Positions 45,816-57,169 of a DNA stretch of 64,000 nt are shown here, in pieces. The stretch covers positions 57,230,833-57,294,832 of the forward strand of contig NC_134851.1 of the NCBI RefSeq assembly GCF_965363235.1, in the 5' to 3' direction. The stretch comes from Mytilus galloprovincialis (Eukaryota > Mollusca > Bivalvia > Mytilida > Mytilidae). The notes beneath the pieces are model-generated. The model did no database searches. It was not told the origin of the DNA and was given only the letters and a program-made list of their open reading frames with translations. Positions within the stretch are counted from its first letter, which is position 1, and every line of letters starts with the position of its first letter. Both the position numbers and the translations under genes were made by a program.

Positions 45816-48800
45816 TTATATATAAGTCACTTTGAAAACTTTTACAGTTGCATCACGTGCCCCAACCCATAAAAATCCTTTAGAATCGATTGCGGTTGCA
45901 TACGGACCGTACACTTCATCATTAGATGTGAGAATAAGGCGGATGAATTTACCAGAGTGATCTAAAAGATGTATAGCATCATTTGCATTGTCGGTGACGA
46001 AAATAAATCCTCTAGAATCGCATGCGAGACCACGTGGTTCAAAGCTATTTTTCAGACCGGATGTTTCTGCGCCAGTGTACTTCGCCTTCAGTGTTCCATC
46101 TCTTCTGTGTATTGTTACGCATCTTCGTTGACAATCAGCTATGCAGATATCTCCAGTCATATTGACAGCTATTCTAAGAGGATACATGAATTTCCATTGA
46201 TCTTCATCTCCGAACTCTCCAGTCATTCTCCCATCAACTGAATAACGGAGAACTTTATTCTTGTGGCCATCTTTGTAATCTTGAAAAGCTAGCGACTGAC
46301 CAGTGCAGACGAGAAGCTCGTTGTCCTCGGTTAACGCGATTCCTCGCGGGTGTTGTCCAAGAGTTGCTATGATTGAAAAGTCGATGTTTCCATGACTACG
46401 AAGAATTTGACGTTGGTCGCTACACGTTACGATCAAAGACTTTGATTTATCTTGAATGATTGAGTCGATGTTTCTGCCGACGGATTGGGTTCTCAATCTT
46501 GTACCGTAGACATTGAATAAATGTATTTCCGGTTTCCAACCGGAAGTTACCCATGCTTCACCATCGCCTACTGGACATATGGAGCTGACTACTTTGAATG
46601 TGTCGTCTACTTGGAAGACAGCCATTTCTTGAATCTGAAGTGTAAATATAAAATAAGTATTATCAAGTTAAAAAGTAAATAAAAGAACACCTATGCAGAC
46701 CCCAAATTAATGACTTCTCTGTCCGCATTTATAAATATAACTATACATGTATATACAGTTGCTTGATATCGTCATATTCCATTTAAGGAAAATCTAAAAC
46801 AAAAGAAGCGCTGCAACTCAGTGGCATATGGAACACTTAAGTTCATGTTTTAATCATTAGACATCTTAAGCATGTTAAGGTTTCTCTACAAAAATTGCAA
46901 AACTGCGGGGGAACAAATAATAGTACAAAAATAGATCTTGGATATATATCACAATCGAACTTTTCCCCCCTCTTTTCCTCTTTGAGAAGAATTGTCTGTT
47001 CTGATTGAATAAAATGTAATATACATATTACCCCCTTCTTCAAAATTATAGACAATATTCATAATGTATTGTTTTTCGACCCGTTTCTATATACTAACAT
47101 AGTTTGAGTCAAGATAGATGCATACTATCAGAAGTCTGTCAAGACAAACGTTAATAGATGAGTGTACGCCATACACGCATTTCGTCTATATATATAAAAG
47201 ACTCGTCAGAGACGCTCGAATAAAAAGTTAAAATGCATAAAAATAAAGTACGATGATGAAGGTGAAGGTAAGGAACAAGGTTTTATCAGTTTTGACATAA
47301 CCAAATTTATTTTTGTCTGTTAAATACTTACATTGTTAAGTATCTCCCCACTTTAAAGTAGCATGTACGTTTATGGTTCAGGGGTGAAAACTCGTTTATT
47401 CAGGGGGGATCCAGTCATTTTCAAAAGGAGGGTTCCAACCATATGTCCCCATTCGAATGCATTGATCGTTCAAAATAAGGAGGGGGTTCCAACCCCCGAA
47501 ACTCTAGATCTAGATCCCTCTAGATTCGCCACTGTTTATTTTTTTCACTTTCAGTCAAGCAAAAGGCAAACCACAAGGTAGAAATTACCAGGGGGACATT
47601 TAGAAAAATAGTGAAAAAAAACCTACACATAAAAGTAAAGATTGACCTATGCGAAACGAAACAAATGAAAACTCGAGTGATGAAGGTAACATTAAAAGAT
47701 AGGCCAGCGATACCAAAGGGACAATCAAATTCAAATGTCGAAAATTAACTTACAACGACATGAATAAAAAAAGAAAAAAGACCCATATACTAAATTTACC
47801 CCTAGTGGGACATTTTTTTACTTTAAGATAAGCAAATACCTTAATATCTACAGCAGGCGGACGTCTTGTTGACAAGCTTCCGAACGACTCTTCTATCTTC
47901 CCTTCTAGAGTTATGCTAGGACTAAGTTCTAGAGTCAATTTAGGTAGTTGAAGCCTTTCAGCAGTTGTTGTTATATTTTCCATTTGTTGGACCAATAAAT
48001 CCTTGTTTCTAGCTATTTCTGCATCTGCGCCGTACATGACTGCTTGATTCGCCGCGTGTATCTGCCCTGCAAGTGCTTTCGATGCTTGGGTAATTTTCTT
48101 TCTGTGGCTATCGATGCGTGCCGTTTCTACATTGTATTCCGAATCAACATCGTGTATCAATGTTGCTGCTAACTTGTCAACTTTATCGTGTAATTTAGTG
48201 GCTCTTTGATTAATGGTTTTAACAAGTCTGTCTTTTGTTTGTACCATGTTCTCTTCGTAACGATTCGCATCATTCAGCTGCTCGTGAAAAAGCGGAAGGT
48301 GAAGTTTTGCGCCCTCTAGTTTTGTATTCAGGTGCTCACGTGTTACTCTTGCTACTTCCTGAAGATCATCACTAACGTGATTCTCGTGTGACGTAACCTT
48401 GCATCGTAGACAGATGGTCATATCACATTTTCTGCAGTAGAATGTCAGCTCGTCCCCAGGATGTTTGTCACAGTATATTCTGGTAAGAACGCGGTGGCGA
48501 AGGTTAGGTGTCGAGTCGCGGACAAACAGGCCAATGAGATGATGATCGCGTGAAGCAGTCATCTTCAAGTGTGTCTTACAGCAATTTGGACACATGTTCT
48601 GGTCGCACTCTAAACATCGGCTGTCGGCAACATCATGTCGTTCGCAGACGTCACAGCGAACATTCGGCATATAGGTAGATCTTAGCTTGTCGGCCTTTAC
48701 ATAGAAATTTGTCTGGAATCTTGCCACCCCACCTTTTGGTATTAATGTATCTCCTAGGCATAGCGGACAACTAAACCGACCGAGCCTACCTGTCTTATCA

Positions 48801-48937
48801 ACGTAAGACTCCAAACATTTGAAACAGAACGTATGAAAACATGGCAGAATTTTCGGACGAGTGTATTCCCCCAAGCAGATTCCGCATGCGTCAGGCTGGA
48901 TCATCGGACCGAGTGAACTTGGCTCTCTGCTCTCCAT
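45816..48937 (-). CDS. TRIM protein: RING, two B-boxes, coiled coil, NHL-type propeller (gene D, two exons)
   Basis: Exon 1 is 48,937-47,840 (366 codons) and exon 2 is 46,634-45,816 (272 codons plus stop), giving 638 residues. Splice signals are AAG|GTATTT and TTACACTTCAG|ATT, both in phase 0. The join restores homology with gene E. RING: C18, C21, C33, H35, C38, C41, C57 and C60, a complete C3HC4 set. B-box 1 is at about 95-133. B-box 2 is C156, H159, C168, C171, C176, C179, H184, H187. Coiled coil at about 190-330. Propeller blades with motifs QHPRGIALTEDNELLVC, YPLRIAVNMTGDICIAD, EPRGLACDSRGFIFVTD and ATAIDSKGFLWVG. Family role: E3 ubiquitin ligase, with the propeller choosing RNA or protein targets. 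The closest named relatives in architecture are TRIM2/3/71-type proteins, but no orthology is claimed. Confidence 0.92.
47165..47215 (-). ncRNA. Worn hammerhead motif in gene D intron
   Basis: On the - strand: GCGTCT, CTGACGA, a longer stem II containing a TATATATA loop, GAAA, a weak stem III, GTA, TGGCGT. CTGACGA still fits CTGANGA, but stem III has two wobble pairs and stem I a mismatch. It has the same sense as the host transcript, so any residual cleavage would act on the intron. Confidence 0.6.
47395..47537. mobile_element. Decayed MITE of the CAGTGGCGGATC family
   Basis: Shares GGAGGGTTCCAACCATATGT, CATTCGAATGCATTGATCG and the end TAGATTCGCCACTG with the 41,446 and 58,270 copies. The left end is worn. 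Confidence 0.7.
47690..47760 (-). mobile_element. LINE-like retroelement tail in gene D intron
   Basis: GCGATACCAAAGGGACAATC, AATGTCGAAAATTAAC and TACAACGACATG match the tail family. It overlaps the intronic extension of exon 1. Confidence 0.6.
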
Positions 48938-51900
48938 CTCTTATCTATTAATTCTCGCTCTGATCAGTGCATGTTTCTAAAATATTAACCACCTTCTATC
49001 TGCTCGGTCGTCATGAAACAAGAAACTAATATCGCTTGTTACCAATGGTTGAGATTTGACATTTATTTAACGGAACAATAATTATGTCGACAGAGTTTAA
49101 AAACAATGCTAACATTAATGAACCTAATCATTTGTGTAGTATTGTCAAAGTCTAATTTGATTCACTTTTTAAATGCTTTAAAAATGGAGTAATTAATATC
49201 AGATGTATTGATTTTATATGGGAATTTATAGTTTATAAAACATTCAATCTGAAATTAGAACTAGAACTTATGTTTCGAAGGCACATAGTGGTCATAATTA
49301 AAGGCAAAAAACAAAAAAAGACTGATTTTAAACCATAAATAGTCGATATTGATCTTGCATTGAATAATAACGAGAACTGTTACTTGTTGATTTTCGGTTT
49401 TGTATTCATGAGGTGAGATAAGCCTTTTTAAACTGATTTTTTTAGTTTATACATATGTTTTTCTGTAACACCACTGTCAAGGGTAAAAACAGGGGGCGGG
49501 AGCGCTTTTAAACATCTTAAAACCTCCACATTATGTGTGCCTATCCAAAATCATTAGCTTCTAATTTAGTCAAGTTAGTGGTTGTCGGTTGTTCATGTCT
49601 GTCATATTTATTTTATGAATTGTTTTAATTTGTTATAGATTAGGCGGTGAGTTTTATGAATAAAATTTTAATTTCGGGGACGTTTTTGGTCGACTATACG
49701 GTATTGTTTTTTTCTTATTGTTGAAGGCCGTAATGTTGCCTATCATTGCTTACATTCACCTAAGGAGTAAGTCCAGTAAGACCCCTTTTTGGCCCAAAAT
49801 ATAGCAGTTTTACAAAACCGTTAAAAAGTAAGCTTTTAGTTATTTATTGGACAGTAGAATGCTTCTACATAAATATGGCCTGTTTTTGACAATACAATGC
49901 ACATATATCGGGTACTAGCACCGTTAAGTAATGCTAAATTACTGAAATCTTCACTATTCTATCATTTTAGTTAAATTTTTGACAGTTTTCGTGTAAAACA
50001 AAATTGGCCGCATTCGTGTTCATCCTTTATATTGAAATGTAAGTTGTATTTGATGATAATACATAACATATATAAAGGTCGAGGATGCAAACGCGTACGG
50101 ATGTGGCCACTTTCATATTTGACAAAAAACATCTGAAAAGTGACATTTTCCGGCATATTTGGTAGATTTTTAATATTTAGGCTTGAATCGGATCGTTTTA
50201 ATGACTTTTAAAATCAGTTAAAATCTTTCACATAAACTAATTGATTCAAATGAAATAGACACTAAATTGTTTAAAAAGTGGTCACAATCTTTTTCATGTT
50301 CAGATGAACCTGAAATTTGAGGTCAAAATCGATCCTTACCAGACCTACTCCTTTGAACTGCGGTGGATACTTGTCTCATTAGCATAACATATTTTCATTA
50401 TGAAATGTCAGATGCTCAACGAGAAATTTATTCGACATACATGTATTTAGTGTCTAACAAGCTATAAAGTATCACAAGTTATTCAATAAATGAAAAGTAT
50501 GTTGCTCTCTAGATGTCGTTTGTTCGTGTTTTGTCGTTGGGTTTCTCGTGTCGCATATCTTTCCAACAGTGTAACAGTCTGGCCGATCTGTTTTTTATCG
50601 TTTATTTTTGATATGAGTAATTTGGAAATATTGCCCCGGTGTCTCGATAAAAGAAATCTCAATTTAACAAGACTCATTCACAATTTTTATTAAGAAAGTC
50701 AGTAAGTAGTATAAAACAATTGAAAATCAGAAATCGATTTTATTTATTGAAAAAACTCGTTTAAGACATTCAGTTAAATTATTCACTGCAACAAACACAT
50801 ATATATATAATGACTGAAACAAAATTAGTAAATCTTTATATAACAGTTATATTACAGTATCAATGACATTTATCCCTAAATCTTTCTTTTATTAAAAAAG
50901 AAAATCATATTACATGTCGACATATCATTTTCTTTACTAAAGCAACTATTTAAATTATTTTGAATGTGAAAAGAAACTTTAAAAGATTTAAAGTGTAGGT
51001 TGTCGTGTCAATACACAACCATTCAGATGATTGTAAATTGAGCATGCGTATTCAAAATAAATCGAGCGCTAAAATAACTAGTACTTAAGGTGTGTAATCT
51101 GATCTGTCGATTTTTTTTAAAAGTGTAAACCGCTTGTCATGTTCTAATCTAATATATAATTATATAGTTAAACCTGTTAAACCGAACTATCCTTGTGCAT
51201 TGTGCCGTTCAAATAGTCCAAACGATGATTATAATTGACTTCAAATTGACAATATTTTGATATACTCCTGATCATGTTTTTACTATGTAATCGATGAAGT
51301 GTATTGAATCATTTTGCTGTCAGTATCATCCTGTTTATGCTTTCTGTAGTTGATGAGTCCAGCCCTTTCTATATCAGTTTATAATTTTTTCTTGAGATTT
51401 TCAGAAAAACAATGTTTTAGATTCGAGGGAGTTTAACACCACTTACACAAAAAGAAGTTGCTGTCTATGCTAATAGGTAGTTTGTTTTTCATGTTTATTG
51501 TCATACATTTTATCTTTTATAGCTTATACATGTAATACTGTACTTGTGAAATTATAAAAGTGAATGTTGGTTCGTGGCGGTTAGTGGGAGTCGGAGTGCT
51601 CGAAGAAAAACATCGACATTCTCCTGGAGAACTGACAATCATATTAATTTAAGATTGGAGTTGAACGCACCTACCTGAACGCTAGTGAAAAGTAAACTTA
51701 TGCCCTTTGTATAAATTTGACATTCTCTTTAAAAAGTAAAATCACAAAAAAAAAAGAACTCCGAGGAAAATTCAAAACGGAAAGTCCCTAACCTAAAATA
51801 TATTTATAATTTGTCGATTATGGTAGAGAATAAAAACCAAATATTCTTGAGGAAATAGTTTTTTGCATTTTGTCCGATACGATGCGATTTATTCAACATG

Positions 51901-52220
51901 ATATTGCTCGGTGAGTACTTAAAAAAATATAAATTTTACTGATTCACTTCTTCAATATCCGTTAAGTTTCTACTAATAATTAAAGTCACAGAAAAAAATC
52001 ACTCGCCAAAAAAAAATAAATCATTCGCGAAATAAGTTTTTTACGTGTTTATGTTACTGGTTACAACATATTTGTCCATTGCAAAAAATAAACGAACACA
52101 TCAAAAATATATTGATTGCCTAGTTAAACCTTATACATCATATGCAAAACTGTTTGGTCTCGCATTTGTTTTTTTTTTAGACCGAAAACTTTAGATTACA
52201 TACAGGCTGTTAGAAACTCG
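48938..52220. other. Intergenic region between divergent TRIM genes
   Basis: About 3.3 kb of A+T-rich sequence. One R2 fragment lies at about 51,730-51,790 (AACTCCGAGGAAAATTC). Promoters of gene D (and possibly E) should lie in the 48.9-53.9 kb interval, but no clear core element can be named by eye. Confidence 0.5.
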
Positions 52221-53152
52221 AACTCATCTAAATCACACTAGACCCAAATGTGACCATACTTGACCCAAATGTGATCATACTTGACCCAAAAGTGGTCACA
52301 ATGGACCCGATCACACTGGACCCAAACATGATCATACAGGACCCGAATATAATCTCATAGGACCCGAATATAATCACATAGGACCCGAATGTTATCATAC
52401 TGGACTCAAAGATGATCACACAGTACCAACTGTAATCACACTGAACTCAAATGTGATCACATTGGACCCAAATCACACTGGACTCAAATGTGATCATACT
52501 TGACCCAACAGTAGTCACAATGGACCCGATCACACTGGAACCAAACATGATCATACTGGACCCAAATATAATCACATAGCACCCGAATGTGATCATACTG
52601 GACTCAAACATGATCACAAAGGACCCAAATGTATCAAACTGGGCCCAAACATGATCAAACTGGACCCAAATATAATCACACAGGACCCGAATGTGATCAT
52701 ACTGGACTCAAATATAATCACATAGGACCCGAATGTGATCATACTGGACCCAAATTTAATCACACAGGACCCAAATGTGATTACACTTGACTCAAATATG
52801 ATCACACTGGATCAAAATGTGATCATACTGGACCCAAATGTGATCACACTGGACCAAAATGTGATCATACTGGACTCAATAGTGATCACACTGAACCAAA
52901 ATTTGATCACACTGGACCAAAATATGACCACACTGGACCAAATGATATCATACTGGACCCAAATGTGATCACACTGGACCCAAATGTGATCAAACTGGAC
53001 TCAAATGTCATCACACTGAACCAACATGTGATCACACTGGACTCAATTGTGATCACACTGGACCCAAATGTGAACACACTGGACCCATATGTGATCACAC
53101 TGGACCCAAATGCGATCATACTGGACCCAAATGTGATCACACTGGACCAAAA
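52221..53152. repeat. 21-bp minisatellite (TGATCA-rich)
   Basis: About 44 units of a TGTGATCACACTGGACCCAAA-type 21-mer, including variants with ATGATCATACTGG and TATAATCACATAGG. A higher-order duplication of about 230 bp is visible: CACAATGGACCCGATCACAC near 52,287 recurs near 52,517. Most units contain the palindrome TGATCA. Because 21 is divisible by 3, both strands stay open, giving seven-residue repeats (ITLDPNV-like on +, GSSVITF-like on -) in five overlapping frames. I treat these as by-products. Confidence 0.95.
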
Positions 53153-53975
53153 TGAAAATGAAATGATAACTTTTGAAATAAGGGTTCACCAAGGTAAATA
53201 TTAGCCATCGAAACACAGGCACTTGTCTCAGAAAAAAAGTCCTATATTACTTATTAGTGTTTTACAGTGAAACCTGGTTAAAACTGAATCTGAAAATAAA
53301 CCGAAAACAGGTATTATCCAAACATGATCTTAAGCACCGTCATATCAAATTGTATGCGTTATGAACCTGATAAAAACCAAACATCGGCCAAAACCGAACA
53401 AAATCTTAAGTCACGTTTAAACAGGTTTCACTGTATTAAAGTGTGTGGGATTTTTTTTGATGAGACAAAAGGTGCATCGAAAGTGTAATTTTCTTTTTTG
53501 GTTCTCTTAAAAGCACTTAAAATGCTAGAATGTACTGCATACAAAGAGGTCTTTAAAATTATAGAACGATCATTACATATTTAAGGAAAAATATCTGTCG
53601 GATCTATCTTTAGTAATTGAAAAAAAAACCATGTTAACGAGTCTCGTTTCTATTGCCATTCAGTATTATTTATACACAATGCAGTTAAAAATTTGTATCG
53701 CCAAACTTCACGTTCTTTGTTAAAAATTGCACGCATTAAGGCTTATTAATTTCTTTTATTTTGTTTTAAATATACTTTAAAATGATTTAATATGAAATCT
53801 GATATATGAAAGTCATTTTAAAAGTTCATTCTAGTCTTAAGTGAAAATGTAAAAACGTGTTTTAAAATAGACAATCATGTTTTATTAGGTTTGAGACACT
53901 CAACGTGTGATCTCCATAAGAGAATACATCGAAATGACCACTGGACGTTAATCAAATAACAATCAATCAATCAAA
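53153..53975. promoter_or_regulatory. Upstream region of gene E
   Basis: A+T-rich, with AATCAATCAATCAAA directly before the ATG at 53,976. No TATA box at a convincing distance and no splice acceptor just before the ATG. The promoter is inferred only from position. Confidence 0.35.
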
Positions 53976-56102
53976 ATGGCTACCAGCCCTCAGGATTTTA
54001 AATATCCGATTGATCATCTCGAAAGATGTGGGTTATGTCTCAAAACTTTTCGAGAACCAAGAATGTTACCATGTTTTGATAGTTTCTGCAAGGATTGTAT
54101 AGCGGTCTACATGGATGCAAAACGAACAGGACAGACGTTTCCTTGCCCATTGTGTACGGAATCTATAGACATTCCAGAAAAAGGCGCCAACGGATTTGAC
54201 ACAAATATCCACGTGGCAGCCACGCGAGCTGTGTCTGCTGTTTTCCAAAGACCAGACTGTGATATTTGCGAGACCAAAGATCCAGCAGTGAACAGATGCG
54301 TTGAATGCGCACAAAACATGTGTCAAGGATGCAGTAAAAATCATCTTAAAATCAAATCAACGAGAAGTCATCATCTTGCAAATATGACGGACCCTGAAGG
54401 ACGCGTGTATCTAACGTCAAAAGCTTTCTGTACAAAACACCAATCAGAAGAAATTACATTTTTTTGCATTCAGTGCCAGCAATCTATATGCTTGAAATGT
54501 CGTCTGACAGTGCACGAAAATCATCTAACGGAAGATTTAGCCGACAGTGCTACGAAAACGAGGCAAGTTTTGACAAATGCTCTGAAAGAGGCAGAACACA
54601 CAGCGACAGCACTACATAATCAGTATAATGATTACAAAAATTATAGCAAAAACATTGCCATTATGAAAGGTCAAGTTTTGGCAAATCTTGTTACGCAGAC
54701 GCAGAGGCTTCATAAACACATCGATGAAATGTCGGTTCGGCTGTCTTACTTCGTCGAAGAGGAAACCTATTCCGAACAACATTACATCGAATCAAGGACC
54801 CGAGAACTTGAAAATGCCATTACATCTTGCAAAGCGCGGATTCGGGCGGCAAATCAAATAGTTGAATGTGGATCAGATGTTGAGATAGTCCAAGCTACTG
54901 GCAAGTTAAATGCCCGTATGCAGAGAATAATTAACCCGTCTGTGACATTCATCAAACCAAATAGACTGGAGATTGATTATATTCCGAGCGTCGTCGTTGA
55001 CGAAGACTTGGAGGGATTATTTGGCATGTTAAATAGTAGAGTACAATCACCGGACTATATTCGGACTGAGGAAGTAATATCATTCCGCCTATCAGACGGT
55101 GACGATGTTGTTAATTGTATTTGCCCGACTTCTAATGGAGAAGCTTGGGTCACCATTGGCTGGACTTCAGAGATAAGGCTGATTAACAGAACCGGTGTAA
55201 CAATTAAGTCATGTTTTATAAGTTCCGATATAGATTTCATTGCACGTGACAAGAACGAGCTCTTATACGTCTCGTGCCGAGCCGAAAAATGCATTCGGAA
55301 AATTAACCAAGAAATGGAAATAGTGGAATCTATAGTTTTTGATGGATTTCCACGAGGTCTTGCAATAACTACGACAGGAAGTTTACTTGTTTGTTTACCG
55401 AAATCGAAGACATATTTCGAGTACTCTCCTGCGCATGTCAACATAGTGAGACAGATAAACCCGGATACATCTGACGCAATCAATTACGGCGAATCAGGTG
55501 ATTTGTTCGTTTATCCAATTAGAGTAGCTATGAATCACTACGGTGACATATGCGTGTCCGATAATCTTCGTCACAGTGTCACCATATTTGAAAAGAGCGG
55601 TAAAATAAACTCCATCTATTATGGACAAAAGTCAACAGACGATCTCGGAAGGGAATCAGCACAAAACACATGTCGATCGCAACTGCGTGTTTCTAGAAAT
55701 AATGGTAACGAAGAAGTAATATCCGCGAGGGGATCCGATGGCGATTTCGAAGAACCAATTATATCTGCTCGATCAGGCAGGTCATCAAAAGGAACACCGA
55801 TTGCAAGGGCTATACCAGAACCTGAATCGGAAATGAGCCCTTTTGATCCCAGAGGAATAGCATGTGACCGATTTGGGCACGTTCTCGTTGCGGACTATAA
55901 CAGTAATTCTGTACATTTGTTGGACCATTCTGGACGATTTCTTCGACTGCTGCTGACAGATGCAGATGGAATGTTTGGACCAACGTCCATAGCTATAGAT
56001 GAAGATGGATTTCTTTGGATCGGAGGAGGAAATGCCACGGTTCGTGTTTACAGGTACATTAAAGCAGACGAAACAAAGAAGGAACCAATGCAGAGAAAAT
56101 GA
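53976..56102 (+). CDS. TRIM protein: variant RING, two B-boxes, coiled coil, NHL-type propeller (gene E, single exon)
   Basis: 708 residues, uninterrupted. RING residues align one to one with gene D: C18, C21, C33, C38, C41, C57, C60, but the histidine ligand is Asp35 (PCFDSFC against PCFHTFC). B-box 1 at about 95-133 (CDIC, CVEC, CQGC, H123, H132). B-box 2 has C152, H155, C164, C167, C172, C175, H180, H183. Coiled coil at about 190-320. The propeller begins near 360, with motifs FDGFPRGLAITTTGSLLVC, YPIRVAMNHYGDICVSD, FDPRGIACDRFGHVLVAD and TSIAIDEDGFLWIGG. About 74 residues (547-620), rich in Ser, Arg and Glu, are inserted between blades compared with gene D. Intronless where D has its intron, so one of the pair lost or gained it. 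Likely E3 ligase or scaffold; whether Asp35 keeps the zinc site is open. Confidence 0.93.
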   Translation: MATSPQDFKYPIDHLERCGLCLKTFREPRMLPCFDSFCKDCIAVYMDAKRTGQTFPCPLCTESIDIPEKGANGFDTNIHVAATRAVSAVFQRPDCDICETKDPAVNRCVECAQNMCQGCSKNHLKIKSTRSHHLANMTDPEGRVYLTSKAFCTKHQSEEITFFCIQCQQSICLKCRLTVHENHLTEDLADSATKTRQVLTNALKEAEHTATALHNQYNDYKNYSKNIAIMKGQVLANLVTQTQRLHKHIDEMSVRLSYFVEEETYSEQHYIESRTRELENAITSCKARIRAANQIVECGSDVEIVQATGKLNARMQRIINPSVTFIKPNRLEIDYIPSVVVDEDLEGLFGMLNSRVQSPDYIRTEEVISFRLSDGDDVVNCICPTSNGEAWVTIGWTSEIRLINRTGVTIKSCFISSDIDFIARDKNELLYVSCRAEKCIRKINQEMEIVESIVFDGFPRGLAITTTGSLLVCLPKSKTYFEYSPAHVNIVRQINPDTSDAINYGESGDLFVYPIRVAMNHYGDICVSDNLRHSVTIFEKSGKINSIYYGQKSTDDLGRESAQNTCRSQLRVSRNNGNEEVISARGSDGDFEEPIISARSGRSSKGTPIARAIPEPESEMSPFDPRGIACDRFGHVLVADYNSNSVHLLDHSGRFLRLLLTDADGMFGPTSIAIDEDGFLWIGGGNATVRVYRYIKADETKKEPMQRK

Positions 56103-56304
56103 ATTACTTAGTTTACTTTACAAAAATTCTAATTGAATGAGAATTTTTTTGATATGCAATTTGGAGTGTAGGAGTTGCGGTAGATGGACCATAGTGAAAT
56201 TATTGTGTACAAATGCCTAACTGTAGAATGTTTAGACTTTTAAATTCTAAATTTTATCTTTTATTGTTTTCCTTTATCATTGTTCATGATATAGAAATAA
56301 GAAG

Positions 56305-56710
56305 ATGTGGTGTGATTGCCAATGATACGACTCTTCATCATACACCGAAGGACAAAAAAGTTAAGAAATAAAATTTAGAATGGAAATGGGGAATATGTCA
56401 ACAACCCGACCAAAGAGCAAATAAAACAAAAAACAAAAAACGAAGGCCACCAATATGTCTTCAACACAGCGAGAAGTTACCGCATCCAGAGGCGTGATTC
56501 AGCAGGCCCCTAAACAAAAAAAAACATGTGTACTAGTTCAGTGATAATGGACGTCATACTAAACTCTGAAATATAAATGAACTTAAATTAAATATCATAC
56601 AAGACAAACAAAGACCAGAGGCTCCTGAATTGGTACAGGCGCAAAAATGCGGCTGGGTTAGAAAAGTATTTTAACATCTCAACCCTTCCTCTACACCTCT
56701 AGCCACTGCA
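56305..56710 (+). repeat. R3 start joined to an R4 copy
   Basis: GAAGATGTGGTGTGATTGCC (R3 start) breaks off near 56,370 into GAATGGAAATGGGGAATATG (R4), which runs to CTCCTGAATTGGTACAGGC. Either an insertion or a chimeric element. Confidence 0.7.
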
Positions 56711-56809
56711 GTTTACTGTAGAATGTTTAGACTTTTAAATTCAAAATTTTATCTTTCAATATTGTTCATGATATAAACATGAGAATAACATTAACGGTAC
56801 CAATTTTCA

Positions 56810-56853
56810 GCACCAAATGCGCATTTCGACAATACATGTCTCTTCAGTGATGC
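56810..56853 (-). ncRNA. Hammerhead ribozyme, CTGAAGA type
   Basis: On the - strand: GCATCA, CTGAAGA, stem II GACATGTATTGTC, GAAA, stem III within ATGCGCAT, then T at the cleavage position, TGGTGC. Base 7 of the core is free to vary, so CTGAAGA is acceptable. Stem I changed together on both sides (GCATCA with TGGTGC) compared with the main family (GCGTCA with TGGCGT), which is covariation. Confidence 0.78.
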
Positions 56854-57067
56854 TCGTGGCCAAAATATGTAAAATCCAAAGCTTATATAAAAGATGGAGA
56901 GCTATAATCTAACAGTTCCAAAAAGTATACTCAAATCCGTGAAAGGAATCAAAGCTTTGCATGAGGGAAATACATTCCTTAATTTATAATAATTTTTAAT
57001 ATTTTGAAACAGCAAATTTAATAACACAAAAAATCTGTATTTTCATGCCAGTACCGCAGTACTGGCT

Positions 57068-57125
57068 ACTGGGCTGGTGATACCCTCGGGGACTAACAGT
57101 CCACCAGCAGGGGCATCGACCCAGT
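57068..57125. repeat. Conserved 58-nt hairpin, variant loop
   Basis: Outer stem ACTGGG/CCCAGT, then CTGGTG/CACCAG and GGAC/GTCC around a 5-nt loop. Here the loop is TAACA rather than GAAAC, with the GGAC/GTCC stem kept. The same hairpin in array 2 starts at 60,119, 60,474, 60,829, 61,184 and 61,539. Confidence 0.8.
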
Positions 57126-57169
57126 GGTAGTAATAACATTAACGGTACCAATGTTTCTGTACCAGATGC

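Larger units (their letters stand above)
46635..47839 (-). other. Intron of gene D, repeat-bearing
   Basis: 1,205 bp with GT...AG ends on the - strand. It contains a worn hammerhead motif, a CAGTGGCG-type MITE and a retroelement tail (listed separately). If the splice were skipped, reading would continue from exon 1 into the intron for 29 codons and stop. Confidence 0.88.
56786..57160 (-). mobile_element. Second-family retrozyme-type monomer (about 348 bp) plus partial next unit
   Basis: TAACATTAACGGTACCAAT occurs at 56,786 and 57,134, 348 bp apart. Between them lie a hammerhead (56,810-56,853, - strand), a body unlike that of the 355-bp monomers, and the shared hairpin (57,068-57,125). The second unit is cut off after GTACCAGATGCGCC, so this is a 1.1-unit remnant of a tandem array. 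Confidence 0.82.

Noticed and set aside
47750-47839. Exon 1 of gene D ending at the stop near 47,750
   Set aside because: The extension past 47,840 is repeat-derived, while AAG|GTATTT and an in-phase acceptor at 46,635 restore full homology with gene E.
52228-53204. Seven-residue repeat proteins on both strands
   Set aside because: They follow directly from a 21-bp period in frame, and no start, splice or domain context supports them.
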